Shown: in pieces, positions 1 through 5,722 of the stretch
Layout: the number at the start of each line of letters is the position of its first letter
Position numbering within the stretch: position 1 is the stretch's first letter
Assembly (NCBI GenBank): GCA_000431835.1
Contig: HF987936.1
Location: 1 to 11,430 of the forward strand
From: Succinatimonas sp. CAG:777
GTDB lineage: Bacteria; Pseudomonadota; Gammaproteobacteria; Enterobacterales; Succinivibrionaceae
Reading direction: 5' to 3'
Length of the DNA: 11,430 nt
Translations under genes and position numbers: made by a program
The notes under the pieces: generated by a model
What the model was told of the DNA's origin: nothing
What the model saw: only the letters and a program-made list of their open reading frames with translations
Database searches by the model: none

Positions 1-932
1 ATCCACGAATTTACATTCGCGGAGGTCACTTCATATTGTCTATTGAAATCCTCAGCTAAACTATCTGTACCGACTTTAAATGACATGATTTTGATATTAC
101 TTTTGCCATCATCTTTAACAGTAAGCTCTAATACATAGTAGTAATCATCAGGATTTACTTTTTTCTCTTTGATACTTACAACTACGCCTTGCAACTTTCT
201 TGTGATATTAAGTTCGTTATCAATGTCCTCAATTTCTTTTGCTATTTCAAGAGGTGATACTTTTGCTAGTGCATCAGGTATCTTTGTCTTTTCTTTTAAA
301 GCAAAAAGAGCACTTACAAGAAGTAAGAAACGTTTTGTTTTGAACTCTCCTTTACCTGTCTTGTATGGTTCCTTATCAATCATACCTAATGTTTCTACTG
401 TTGTTCCCCAACAGTGCTGAAGCTGAGTTCTTATTTGAATTTCGATATTGTATTGAGCAAGTTCAGGATGTTTTTTACTTTTGTACTTGAAGATCATGTG
501 GACACTTCTGTAACCATCAGTCTTTGGTCCATCTTTGTTTATGTAGTCTTTTTCGTTTGACAAAGACAAAGTAGAATTTTTTCTAAGTAATCTGTCATGG
601 ACTTTTTTAATATCATCTATTGTAGGTACTACTATTCTAAGACCACCTATATCCTGTATTCTTGATAGTTCTATTCCGCCAAATCTATTCAGTTTTTCAA
701 TGATAGATGGCATACGTTTTAAACGTTGACCAATGATTAACTTTTTGAAGCCAAGTCTGTTTTATCTAATTTTTATTAAAGCGCGAACTTCATTTAAAGG
801 TTGAGAATGAAGATTTCTCCAATCAGAGATTATTTTTAATGCATGTTGATATTCAAAGGATTCAATGTTGCCTTTTCTAATTATGTCACCGCATTTGCTG
901 ACATAAGTCTTGCTTGGTATAGGAAAATCACT
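1..932 (-). pseudogene. RelA/SpoT-domain (p)ppGpp synthetase-like gene, broken near the N-terminus and cut by the left edge
   Basis: The minus strand from 713 to the window edge is open for 237 codons and reads as a RelA/SpoT nucleotide pyrophosphokinase domain: an SIIEKL helix, then IQDIGGLRIVV (DxxGxR motif), then DGYRSVHMIFKY (the YxSxH loop), then EIQIRTQLQHCW carrying the catalytic Glu of the ExQxRT motif. Family members transfer pyrophosphate from ATP to GDP/GTP or other nucleotides. Homologous sequence continues upstream in the same frame (ISDWRNLHSQPLNEVRALIKIR, then GQRLKR) but is interrupted by TAA at 762-764. A further TGA at 933-935 lies just before SDFPIPSKTY, and no start codon lies between these two stops. 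The first ATG after the TAA is at 713-711, inside the basic R-x-K segment expected to bind ATP, so a reinitiated product would lack it. I see these motifs directly; loss of function is inferred. The C-terminus lies outside the window, so toxin/antitoxin or anti-phage membership cannot be judged. Confidence 0.85.
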
Positions 933-1390
933 TCATTTTGAAGCCTTGAATTTATTTTGCGGATTGGATGCAATCCACTACTAATGATACAGATACATCC
1001 TTATCTAAGACAATTATGTTATTTTGAATTGTAAAGTATGCATCTGTATAAGCTTAATTGCCTAATCAAATTTAAGAGATTATGCTTAACTTAATCTTTG
1101 TAATCAAAAGTTAAAGCAATAAAGTTGAAGGTGATAAAACTTCGATTTCGTTCTAGAAAGTTAACTCTGTTTAGTTAAAAATACATTATAAAAATATAGA
1201 GTAGAGCTTCATAAGCAATTTGTAACAAATTAACTTATAAGCAACAGCATAAATATCAAGAACCATCTTCTGTAAAACTAATTTTATTATAGGTGTTCAA
1301 TAATTGTGATTTAAAAAAATCTCTACTATTCGTCACAAAATAGGCATATCATGTGCGCACTTATTTTTAATTTTGTGACATGGAGCAAAA
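933..1390. other. Gene-free AT-rich stretch between the broken RelA/SpoT gene and the AEC carrier
   Basis: No convincing coding sequence is visible on either strand. It holds a small perfect hairpin (GGATTG at 961-966, CAATCC at 971-976, four-base loop), a 15-base palindrome AATTTGTaACAAATT at 1217-1231 flanked by a direct repeat ATAAGCAA (1211-1218 and 1237-1244), and, next to the carrier gene, the long inverted repeat listed separately. The promoter of the carrier gene must lie here, but I cannot single out a clear -35/-10 pair. Confidence 0.6.
1332..1379. promoter_or_regulatory. 10-bp perfect inverted repeat with inner palindrome, before the AEC carrier
   Basis: GTCACAAAAT (1332-1341) is perfectly repeated in inverse orientation as ATTTTGTGAC (1370-1379), with 28 bases between. 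In the spacer sits an 8-base palindrome GTGCGCAC (1353-1360). The right arm ends two bases before the ribosome binding site GGAG (1382-1385) of the gene starting at 1391. The arrangement could be a pair of operator half-sites about four helical turns apart, or an mRNA stem next to the ribosome binding site. Which of these is correct, and what binds it, is not shown by the sequence. Confidence 0.5.
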
Positions 1391-2305
1391 ATGAGCTTTT
1401 TAGATACACTGACCCAGATGGGGGCTCTGTTTCTGCTTGTTATCATTGGTTTTTGCTGTAACAAGCTAAGATACATGGATGTCGACTTTAATCGTAAGTT
1501 CTCATCTCTGATTTTAAATATTACTGCACCTTTCTTAATTTTATCTTCAGTAATGGGTGAGGTATTACCTAAGCCAGAGGATATTCCTCCTGTATTAACT
1601 GCAGGTCTTTTGTCTTATGTTTTCCTTTTTATCATTGCTTTTATTGTATCAAAGTTAATCTGTAAAAATCCTAATGATCTTGGTTCATACAGATTCATGC
1701 TGATCTTTGGAAACATCAACTATATTGGTTTCCCAGTATTAGATGCTTTATTTGGTTCAACCGCAATTTTCTATGCTGCGGTTGTAACTATTCCATTTAA
1801 CATCTTAATCTTTATGTTTGGTGTGCCTATTATTACCTCAGGAAAAGGTAAGTTTGAGTTCAAGTGGAGAACTCTATTCTCTCCATGTCTGTGTGCAACT
1901 TACATCACTATCGTGATTGTATGTCTGCAGGCTAAGATGCCAAAAGAAATATCAGAAGCTTGCTCTTTAGTTGGAAGCATGACTGTACCTGGTTCATTAC
2001 TAATTATTGGTTCTACTCTTGCTGGTATCCCTGTATTGAGAATGTTAGGCAATGTAAGAATGTATATTCTTACTGCAATTAAGCTTTTAGCAATTCCTGT
2101 TGTTCTATACGGTTTATTCAGATTAAGCCCATTAGATTACAAATACACTCAGGTATTAGTAGTTCTATTTGGTATGCCTGTAGCTTCAATTGGTACAATG
2201 CTGTGCTTAAAGAATAATATTGATGGTAGCACCATGTCAGAAGGTACTTTCTTAACCACTCTGTTATCAGTACTTTCAATTCCTCTTCTGGCTCTGATCT
2301 TATAA
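1391..2305 (+). CDS. AEC-family (auxin efflux carrier type) transporter
   Basis: This is a 304-residue integral inner-membrane protein, the usual length for bacterial AEC carriers, which have about ten membrane helices in two five-helix halves. Hydrophobic segments are visible at roughly residues 8-25, 36-55, 67-90, 100-118, 120-140, 163-182, 195-214, 224-243, 250-272 and 283-304. The N-terminal half carries the family signature FGNINYIGFPVL (about 105-116), the FxNxGFxGxP-like stretch. Bacterial members export or import organic acids such as malate or malonate and some amino acids; the substrate here cannot be read from sequence. The ATG at 1391 has GGAG six bases upstream and follows the inverted repeat at 1332-1379. 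The gene stands alone: the left neighbour is a broken gene on the other strand and a hairpin follows its stop codon. No damage is seen. Family assignment is firm, substrate unknown. Confidence 0.9.
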   Translation: MSFLDTLTQMGALFLLVIIGFCCNKLRYMDVDFNRKFSSLILNITAPFLILSSVMGEVLPKPEDIPPVLTAGLLSYVFLFIIAFIVSKLICKNPNDLGSYRFMLIFGNINYIGFPVLDALFGSTAIFYAAVVTIPFNILIFMFGVPIITSGKGKFEFKWRTLFSPCLCATYITIVIVCLQAKMPKEISEACSLVGSMTVPGSLLIIGSTLAGIPVLRMLGNVRMYILTAIKLLAIPVVLYGLFRLSPLDYKYTQVLVVLFGMPVASIGTMLCLKNNIDGSTMSEGTFLTTLLSVLSIPLLALIL

Positions 2306-2313
2306 CAGAGCTT

Positions 2314-2348
2314 AAAAAAAGGCAGTCACACCTGAATGCGACTGCCTT
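2314..2348 (-). terminator. Rho-independent terminator, best on the minus strand, possibly two-way
   Basis: The arms AAGGCAGTC (2319-2327) and GACTGCCTT (2340-2348) form a perfect 9-bp stem with a 12-base loop. Read on the minus strand, the stem is followed by a run of seven T (the A-run at 2314-2320), a good intrinsic terminator for the cytidylate-kinase-like remnant. On the plus strand, where it lies 13 bases after the carrier gene's stop codon, the T-run is missing, so termination there would be weaker. Confidence 0.8.
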
Positions 2349-2392
2349 AAACCTAGATTTTATCTATTAAATCAAAGAACTCTAGTCCATCA

Positions 2393-2581
2393 TTAGAAGT
2401 GCAATTTTTTTTTAGCAGCTTCAATGATGCAATCTGCTATCTCGTCTTGAGACATAGTAGATGAATCAATTAACATGTCTCTGTACTTAATGGTATCTAA
2501 CTTCTCATCTGTAAAGAACTTCTGATATGAGTCTCTTGCTCTATCAATTTCCTTTACCTGTATTTTGCAGCAAAACACCAA
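2393..2581 (-). pseudogene. C-terminal fragment of a cytidylate-kinase-like protein
   Basis: The 62-codon frame resembles the last quarter of the cytidylate kinase-like family (AAA-type P-loop NMP kinases, usually about 200 residues). The segment EIDRARDSYQKFFTDEKLD corresponds to the conserved helix EIDxxRxxYYxxYTGxxW, and YRDMLIDSSTMSQDEIADCI to the YDLxIDSSxLxxE segment before the last helix. The P-loop and nucleotide-binding parts are absent. The only start available is TTG at 2581-2579, and going upstream in the same frame a TAG appears at 2605-2603. I found no upstream continuation in the neighbouring frames. A remnant of a deleted gene is therefore the most likely reading. Its original terminator (2314-2348) is still in place. 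The family call rests on a short stretch and is moderate. Confidence 0.6.
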
Positions 2582-2690
2582 AATTTGACTAATTAGCGAA
2601 GGCTAACTTCCTTATTTGACACCTAAACTCCGCAGATCATAGTTACTAATCTTTGATCTGTTTCTTAGGAAAAGGAATTTTAAAATTCTC

Positions 2691-2724
2691 AAAGAGATCT
2701 CTAGTTTTTTTAGGGATCTCTTTT
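2691..2724 (+). terminator. Hairpin with short T-run, possible terminator
   Basis: AAAGAGATC (2691-2699) pairs perfectly with GATCTCTTT (2715-2723), and inside it CTA (2701-2703) can pair with TAG (2711-2713), leaving a T-rich loop. Only four T end the structure on the plus strand, so strength as a terminator is uncertain. No intact gene ends before it. Confidence 0.4.
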
Positions 2725-2832
2725 ACCAGACAGTGGCGACAGATACTTCTCAAAGCATCTGTATGCTTAAGCGTTAATTTTATCTACCTCAATTTAATAT
2801 TTACGGTACAGCCGATTACAATATGTGCTTTT

Positions 2833-2863
2833 GCCTGCAAAGCTGTTTTGCAGGCTCTTTTTT
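2833..2863 (+). terminator. Strong intrinsic terminator with no gene before it
   Basis: GCCTGCAAA (2833-2841) and TTTGCAGGC (2847-2855) form a perfect 9-bp GC-containing stem with the five-base loop GCTGT, followed directly by TCTTTTTT (2856-2863). This is a textbook Rho-independent terminator on the plus strand. The nearest plus-strand gene upstream ends more than 500 bases earlier, so it terminates either a lost gene or an unrecognised short transcript. Confidence 0.8.
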
Positions 2864-2940
2864 AGCAAGTTCTTAAGTCATCTCTTTATTTTCAGCATAT
2901 AAAGATAAATGAGTGGTTAAACGTTCATGGAACTTTGATG

Positions 2941-3222
2941 CTGTCGTGAGGATTATTTACAGAAGGTACAAAAGATATCTTTAATGAACCTATCTTAGTA
3001 GAGATAGCGCAAAAGTATCATAAGAGCTGTGCTCAAATAGCTTTAAGATATCAGTAGCAAAACGTCATTGTGGTAATTCCTAAATCATCAATTGTAACGA
3101 GAATGAAATAGAACCTTGAGAGCTTTGACTTTAGTTAAGATGAGAGTGATCTTAAAAAGATAGAGTCACTTCATACAGGCAAATCACTTTTTAACTGGTA
3201 TTCATATTTTGATATGCGTTGA
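2941..3222 (+). pseudogene. Decayed aldo/keto reductase, C-terminal part
   Basis: In one plus-strand frame the sequence reads GLFTEGTKDIFNEP, then ILVEIAQKYHKSCAQIALRYQ, then QNVIVVIPKSSIVTRMK, then NLESFDFS, then SDLKKIESLHTGKSLFNW. These are the successive conserved blocks of the C-terminal part of NAD(P)H-dependent aldo/keto reductases of the 2,5-diketogluconate reductase type, including the cofactor-binding VIPKS loop and the final LDTGKSLF-like segment. The blocks are separated by in-frame stops: TGA 2947-2949, TAG 3055-3057, TAG 3109-3111 and TAA 3136-3138. The frame ends at TGA 3220-3222, near the expected natural end. The N-terminal barrel with the catalytic Tyr is not recognisable upstream. 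The gene is dead. Clean preservation of the frame through several stops points to point mutations rather than frameshifts. Confidence 0.85.
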
Positions 3223-3261
3223 AAATCTCACTTAATCATGCTGAATTTAAGTCTTTTTAGT

Positions 3262-3289
3262 TTGTTTTAAAAAGTTATAGCTATATACT
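3262..3289 (+). promoter_or_regulatory. Possible promoter of the EIIA-like gene
   Basis: TATACT (3284-3289) is a good -10 element. Sixteen bases upstream TTGTTT (3262-3267) is a weak -35 match. Transcription would start near 3296, giving a short leader before the ATG at 3319. Only the -10 is persuasive. Confidence 0.35.
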
Positions 3290-3318
3290 GTGAATGGTTT
3301 TATTAAGACAAAGCAATT

Positions 3319-3849
3319 ATGAACAGACAGAAAAAGCTCGTTATTTTAGTATTAAGGTACGTATCTATATTCTTAAATTTATTTAAGGATAGTGGATACC
3401 ATAAGATCCTGTCACCATTTGATGGCAATATTGTACCTTCTGATATGATTGCGGAGTCTAACATATCACGAGATGTCTTTGGTAATTCTTTAGGTATCCA
3501 ACCTGTTGAGAATAAAGTTCTTTCTCCATGTGCCTGTATCGTTGAGAGAATTTCTCCTGTAGGCAATGCTATGCTTTTAAAAGTTGGCAATGCGCATCTC
3601 ATCATCAACATAGGGTTGGAGTTTGAGAAGTACAAAAAAGAATTCTTTAAATTAAATGTAGTTGAAGGTCAGAGAATTTCAAAAGGACAAAAGCTGATGT
3701 CCTTTGATATCGAAAAGATCTACAAAGTGGATACCAACTTTGTATGTACAATTACGGTAAAACAAAATCGTACTTCCAGACATGTAAGCTTTATCAATGC
3801 AAAACACGTATCATTTGATACCATCTTATGTACTCTTAACGTGCTGTAG
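3319..3849 (+). CDS. EIIA-Glc-like PTS protein lacking both active-site histidines
   Basis: This 176-residue protein has the fold signature of the PTS glucose-type IIA domain (about 165-170 residues in enteric bacteria): ILSPFDGNIVP (30-40) matches the opening APLSGEIV strand, GIQPVENKVLSPCACIV (59-75) matches the GIAIKPTGNKMVAPVDGTI block, and VVEGQRISKGQKLMSFD (114-130) matches the EEGQRVKVGDTVIEFD block. In normal EIIA-Glc two histidines, in NHAF and FVHFGID (E. coli His75 and phospho-accepting His90), form the active site. Here the aligned positions are Asn83 (GNAML) and Asn97 (IINIG), so phosphotransfer from HPr looks impossible. Residues 7-22 are unusually hydrophobic. The ATG at 3319 has only a weak ribosome binding site, and an in-frame TAA at 3304-3306 excludes an earlier start. 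No PTS genes neighbour it. It may be a repurposed regulator or a gene in early decay; its reading frame is intact. Confidence 0.75.
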   Translation: MNRQKKLVILVLRYVSIFLNLFKDSGYHKILSPFDGNIVPSDMIAESNISRDVFGNSLGIQPVENKVLSPCACIVERISPVGNAMLLKVGNAHLIINIGLEFEKYKKEFFKLNVVEGQRISKGQKLMSFDIEKIYKVDTNFVCTITVKQNRTSRHVSFINAKHVSFDTILCTLNVL

Positions 3850-3858
3850 TTAAGAGTA
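3831..3858. repeat. 10-bp perfect inverted repeat across the end of the EIIA-like gene
   Basis: TACTCTTAAC (3831-3840) and GTTAAGAGTA (3849-3858) form a perfect stem with an 8-base loop that contains most of the stop codon. No T-run follows on either strand, so it is not a classical terminator. It may still slow transcription or protect mRNA ends for the two convergent genes here. Confidence 0.5.
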
Positions 3859-3908
3859 ACTATCATAAGTTTATATCTTAAGCTATTAAATTAAGCTTTA
3901 AACATCTT

Positions 3909-4346
3909 TTAAATCATGTAGTCGTTTGAGTACATCTCAATCTGTTTGTCTAAAAGATCCTGCAGGGTGATTGAATCTAAATAATCAGTGATGATTTTGT
4001 ATAAGCCCTGCCATACAGGTAGAGTTACACAGTTTGCACTTCTTTCACAATTAACAGGATCACACTCTAAACAGGCTACAGGAGCTAAATTACCTTCGGT
4101 TAAACGTAAAATTGCACCTAAGCTATATTCAGATGGTTCTTTTGCTAACTGGTAGCCACCCTGATAACCGCGAGAGGTTTTTAAAAAGTTAGATCTGTTT
4201 AATACAGGAATGATCTGCTCTAAGTATTTTTTTGAAATGTTCTGTCTATGAGCGATATCTTTTAAAGTAATAAATCCGTTGTTACGGTGTTCTGCCAAAT
4301 CAAGCATCATGCGAATGGCATATCTTCCTTTGGTCGAAATTTTCAT
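3909..4346 (-). CDS. Rrf2-family transcriptional regulator with a four-cysteine cluster
   Basis: This is a 145-residue DNA-binding protein of the Rrf2 family (IscR, CymR, NsrR). The N-terminus MKISTKGRYAIRMMLDLA followed by LKDIAHRQNISKKYLEQII (28-46) is the winged helix-turn-helix, and SRGYQGGYQLAK (58-69) is the wing with the usual RGxxGGYxL motif. The effector region carries Cys92, Cys95, Cys100 and Cys106 (CLEC, NC, NC). Three cysteines in this region bind a [2Fe-2S] cluster in IscR, so iron-sulfur or thiol sensing is likely but not proven. The stretch LTEGNLAPVACLE and the end DYLDSITLQDLLDKQ resemble clostridial members more than enteric IscR, judged from memory. The ATG is preceded by AGGAAA at good spacing. 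No isc or suf genes are adjacent. It is transcribed divergently from the LysR gene, so the two may share a control region. Confidence 0.9.
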   Translation of the reverse strand: MKISTKGRYAIRMMLDLAEHRNNGFITLKDIAHRQNISKKYLEQIIPVLNRSNFLKTSRGYQGGYQLAKEPSEYSLGAILRLTEGNLAPVACLECDPVNCERSANCVTLPVWQGLYKIITDYLDSITLQDLLDKQIEMYSNDYMI

Positions 4347-4466
4347 GTGATCTTTCCTTTAATATTTAATACTTATCATTTTACTAGGATTTATGGTATT
4401 TTTAAAGAGTGAAAAAAATATTACAATGTGAATAGCGTATCAGAACCGGCAAATTTAGAGGCAATT
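4347..4466. promoter_or_regulatory. Divergent control region between the Rrf2 and LysR genes
   Basis: These 120 AT-rich bases must hold both promoters. On the plus strand TACAAT (4422-4427) is a plausible -10 for the LysR gene with no clear -35. On the minus strand TAAAAT, complementary to 4380-4385, is a possible -10 for the Rrf2 gene. An imperfect dyad AATAC (4368-4372) and GTATT (4396-4400) spans the middle. A regulator binding site here is plausible but is not demonstrated. Confidence 0.4.
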
Positions 4467-5399
4467 ATGACCTTAACCCAACTTCATTATGCAATAACAA
4501 TTTCAGAAACCGGATCATTTAATAAGGCAGCTCAGATCTTATATGTTTCTCAGCCAAGTCTTTCAAATGCTATTCATGATCTAGAAGATGAATTTTCAAT
4601 CTCCATCTTCCACAGATCAGGTCGTGGTGTCAGCCTCACCAATGAAGGTGTTGAGTTCATTACCTACGCAAGACAGGTTTATCATCAGTACGAGTCTTTA
4701 TTAGATAAGTTTGGTAAGAACGGTACTTTAAAAAAGAAGTTCGGTGTTTCTACTCAGCACTATTCTTTTGCAACCAAGTCTTTCGTGGAGATGGTTAAGA
4801 AATTTAATACCGCAGAGTATGACTTTGCTATCCGTGAGACCAAGACTCGTGAAGTTATCGATGACGTAAGCTCATTAAAGAGTGAAATTGGTATTTTATA
4901 TTTATCAAACTTTAACCGTAACATGATCTTAAAGCTCTTAAACTCAGCTGAGCTTGAATTCCATCATCTGATTAACTGTCAGGTTTATGTGTACCTGTAT
5001 AAAGATCATCCATTAGCAACATACAAAGAAATTCATTTCTCAGATCTAGCTGATTACCCAAGCTTATCTTTTGAACAGGGCGATAACAGCTCTTTCTATT
5101 TTGCAGAAGAAATCTATTCTACTAAAGAGTACTTACGAACTGTAAAAGTAAATGATAGAGCCTCAATGCTGAACCTAATGCGTGGCCTTAACGGCTTTAC
5201 CTTGTGTTCTGGTATTATCTGTGAGGAGTTAAATGGTGACGATTATGTAGCTGTGCCATTTAAACCTGATGAGGGCGATGAAGATGACAATATGAGCATT
5301 GGCTATATTGTGAAAAAGAATCAGATCTTAAGTCAGATGGGTACTTTATACATTGAAGAGATCAAAAACTACTTCCGCCGTCATGGACTTTCTGATTAA
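4467..5399 (+). CDS. LysR-type transcriptional regulator
   Basis: LysR-type regulators bind DNA as tetramers and respond to a small-molecule co-inducer. The N-terminus LTQLHYAITISETGSFNKAAQ followed by LYVSQPSLSNAIHDLEDEFSISIFHR is a textbook LysR winged helix-turn-helix (about residues 1-60). The remaining 250 residues form the substrate-binding domain, ending normally at 310 residues. The frame is open from GTG at 4428, but I chose ATG at 4467: it places the typical MTLTQLHYA start at residue 1, has AGAGG (4457-4461) five bases upstream, and the GTG would overlap the candidate -10. The ligand is unknown. It lies upstream of and co-directional with the oxidoreductase operon but 368 bases away with hairpins between, so it is a candidate regulator of that operon, of itself or of the Rrf2 gene; only proximity supports this. 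Confidence 0.9.
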   Translation: MTLTQLHYAITISETGSFNKAAQILYVSQPSLSNAIHDLEDEFSISIFHRSGRGVSLTNEGVEFITYARQVYHQYESLLDKFGKNGTLKKKFGVSTQHYSFATKSFVEMVKKFNTAEYDFAIRETKTREVIDDVSSLKSEIGILYLSNFNRNMILKLLNSAELEFHHLINCQVYVYLYKDHPLATYKEIHFSDLADYPSLSFEQGDNSSFYFAEEIYSTKEYLRTVKVNDRASMLNLMRGLNGFTLCSGIICEELNGDDYVAVPFKPDEGDEDDNMSIGYIVKKNQILSQMGTLYIEEIKNYFRRHGLSD

Positions 5400-5405
5400 G
5401 CTAAC

Positions 5406-5428
5406 TTGTTCCGTTCTAGAACAATTTT
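5406..5428 (+). terminator. Small hairpin with T-run after the LysR gene
   Basis: TTGTTC (5406-5411) and GAACAA (5419-5424) pair over a seven-base loop, followed by TTTT (5425-5428). It starts seven bases after the LysR stop codon. The stem is short, so termination would be partial. Confidence 0.4.
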
Positions 5429-5476
5429 ACTGCAGAACCATGGTTTAGACAGAATAATTTCAATCCTATGACATTT

Positions 5477-5503
5477 AAAGGAGTGACTTTTTGTTGCTCC
5501 TTT
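5477..5503 (+). terminator. Larger hairpin after the LysR gene, probable terminator
   Basis: AAAGGAGTGAC (5477-5487) pairs with GTTGCTCCTTT (5493-5503) in an 11-bp stem containing two G-U pairs, with a loop of five T. The T content directly after the stem is modest. It probably separates LysR transcription from the downstream operon. Confidence 0.55.
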
Positions 5504-5619
5504 ATCATTTATCCTCGTTTCACTCTATTCTCAATTTTAAATTTTAACTTCTACTTACTTCTTTAAAATCGCCTAAATAAGCCGTTCTGACTTCTTTTTA
5601 TTCATCTTTATCTTAAGAA

Positions 5620-5650
5620 TTGACAATGTGTTATAAAAAATAGTTATAAC
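5620..5650 (+). promoter_or_regulatory. Promoter candidate overlapped by an inverted repeat, before the operon
   Basis: TTGACA (5620-5625) is a perfect -35 hexamer, and TTATAA (5644-5649) lies 18 bases downstream as a -10 candidate. The inverted repeat GTTATAA (5630-5636) / TTATAAC (5644-5650), with seven bases between, covers the spacer and the -10, so a protein bound there would compete with RNA polymerase. The resulting leader of about 110 bases contains the second dyad at 5723-5742. Confidence 0.55.
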
Positions 5651-5722
5651 TTGGTATTTGTAATTAGTATTAGACAATATCATGGAAAATTTGGATAATT
5701 TATTCACTAAATTTAATAACAA

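Larger units (their letters stand above)
2582..2940. other. Gene-free stretch between two gene remnants, with two hairpins
   Basis: No recognisable protein is encoded here. A frame of 70 codons starting at 2653 exists on the plus strand, but it has no ribosome binding site of note, has unusual composition and runs through both hairpins, so I do not call it a gene. The stretch contains the hairpins at 2691-2724 and 2833-2863 and a smaller one (AAGCAT 2753-2758, ATGCTT 2763-2768). It may be the residue of decayed genes or may encode a small RNA ending at 2863. Confidence 0.5.

Noticed and set aside
169..420. 83-codon plus-strand frame at the left edge
   Set aside because: It lies opposite the conserved RelA/SpoT synthetase motifs on the minus strand and has no features of its own.
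2653..2865. 70-codon plus-strand frame as a small gene
   Set aside because: No family resemblance and no good ribosome binding site; the frame runs through two hairpins, and the second is a strong terminator lying inside the frame's last codons.
2947..3138. Stop codon reassignment as the reason for in-frame stops in several genes
   Set aside because: All three stop codons interrupt the broken genes, while intact genes in the same window end normally at TAG and TAA at the expected lengths, so ordinary gene decay is the better explanation.
3303..3635. 110-codon minus-strand frame opposite the EIIA-like gene
   Set aside because: The plus-strand frame shows several EIIA-Glc blocks; the minus-strand product has no recognisable pattern.
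3319..3849. Calling this gene crr
   Set aside because: The fold blocks match EIIA-Glc, but loss of both active-site histidines and the absence of ptsHI neighbours make the functional name misleading.
4428..4466. In-frame GTG at 4428 as the start of the LysR gene
   Set aside because: It would add 13 residues before the typical LysR N-terminus, has no ribosome binding site, and overlaps the candidate -10. ATG 4467 has AGAGG at five bases.
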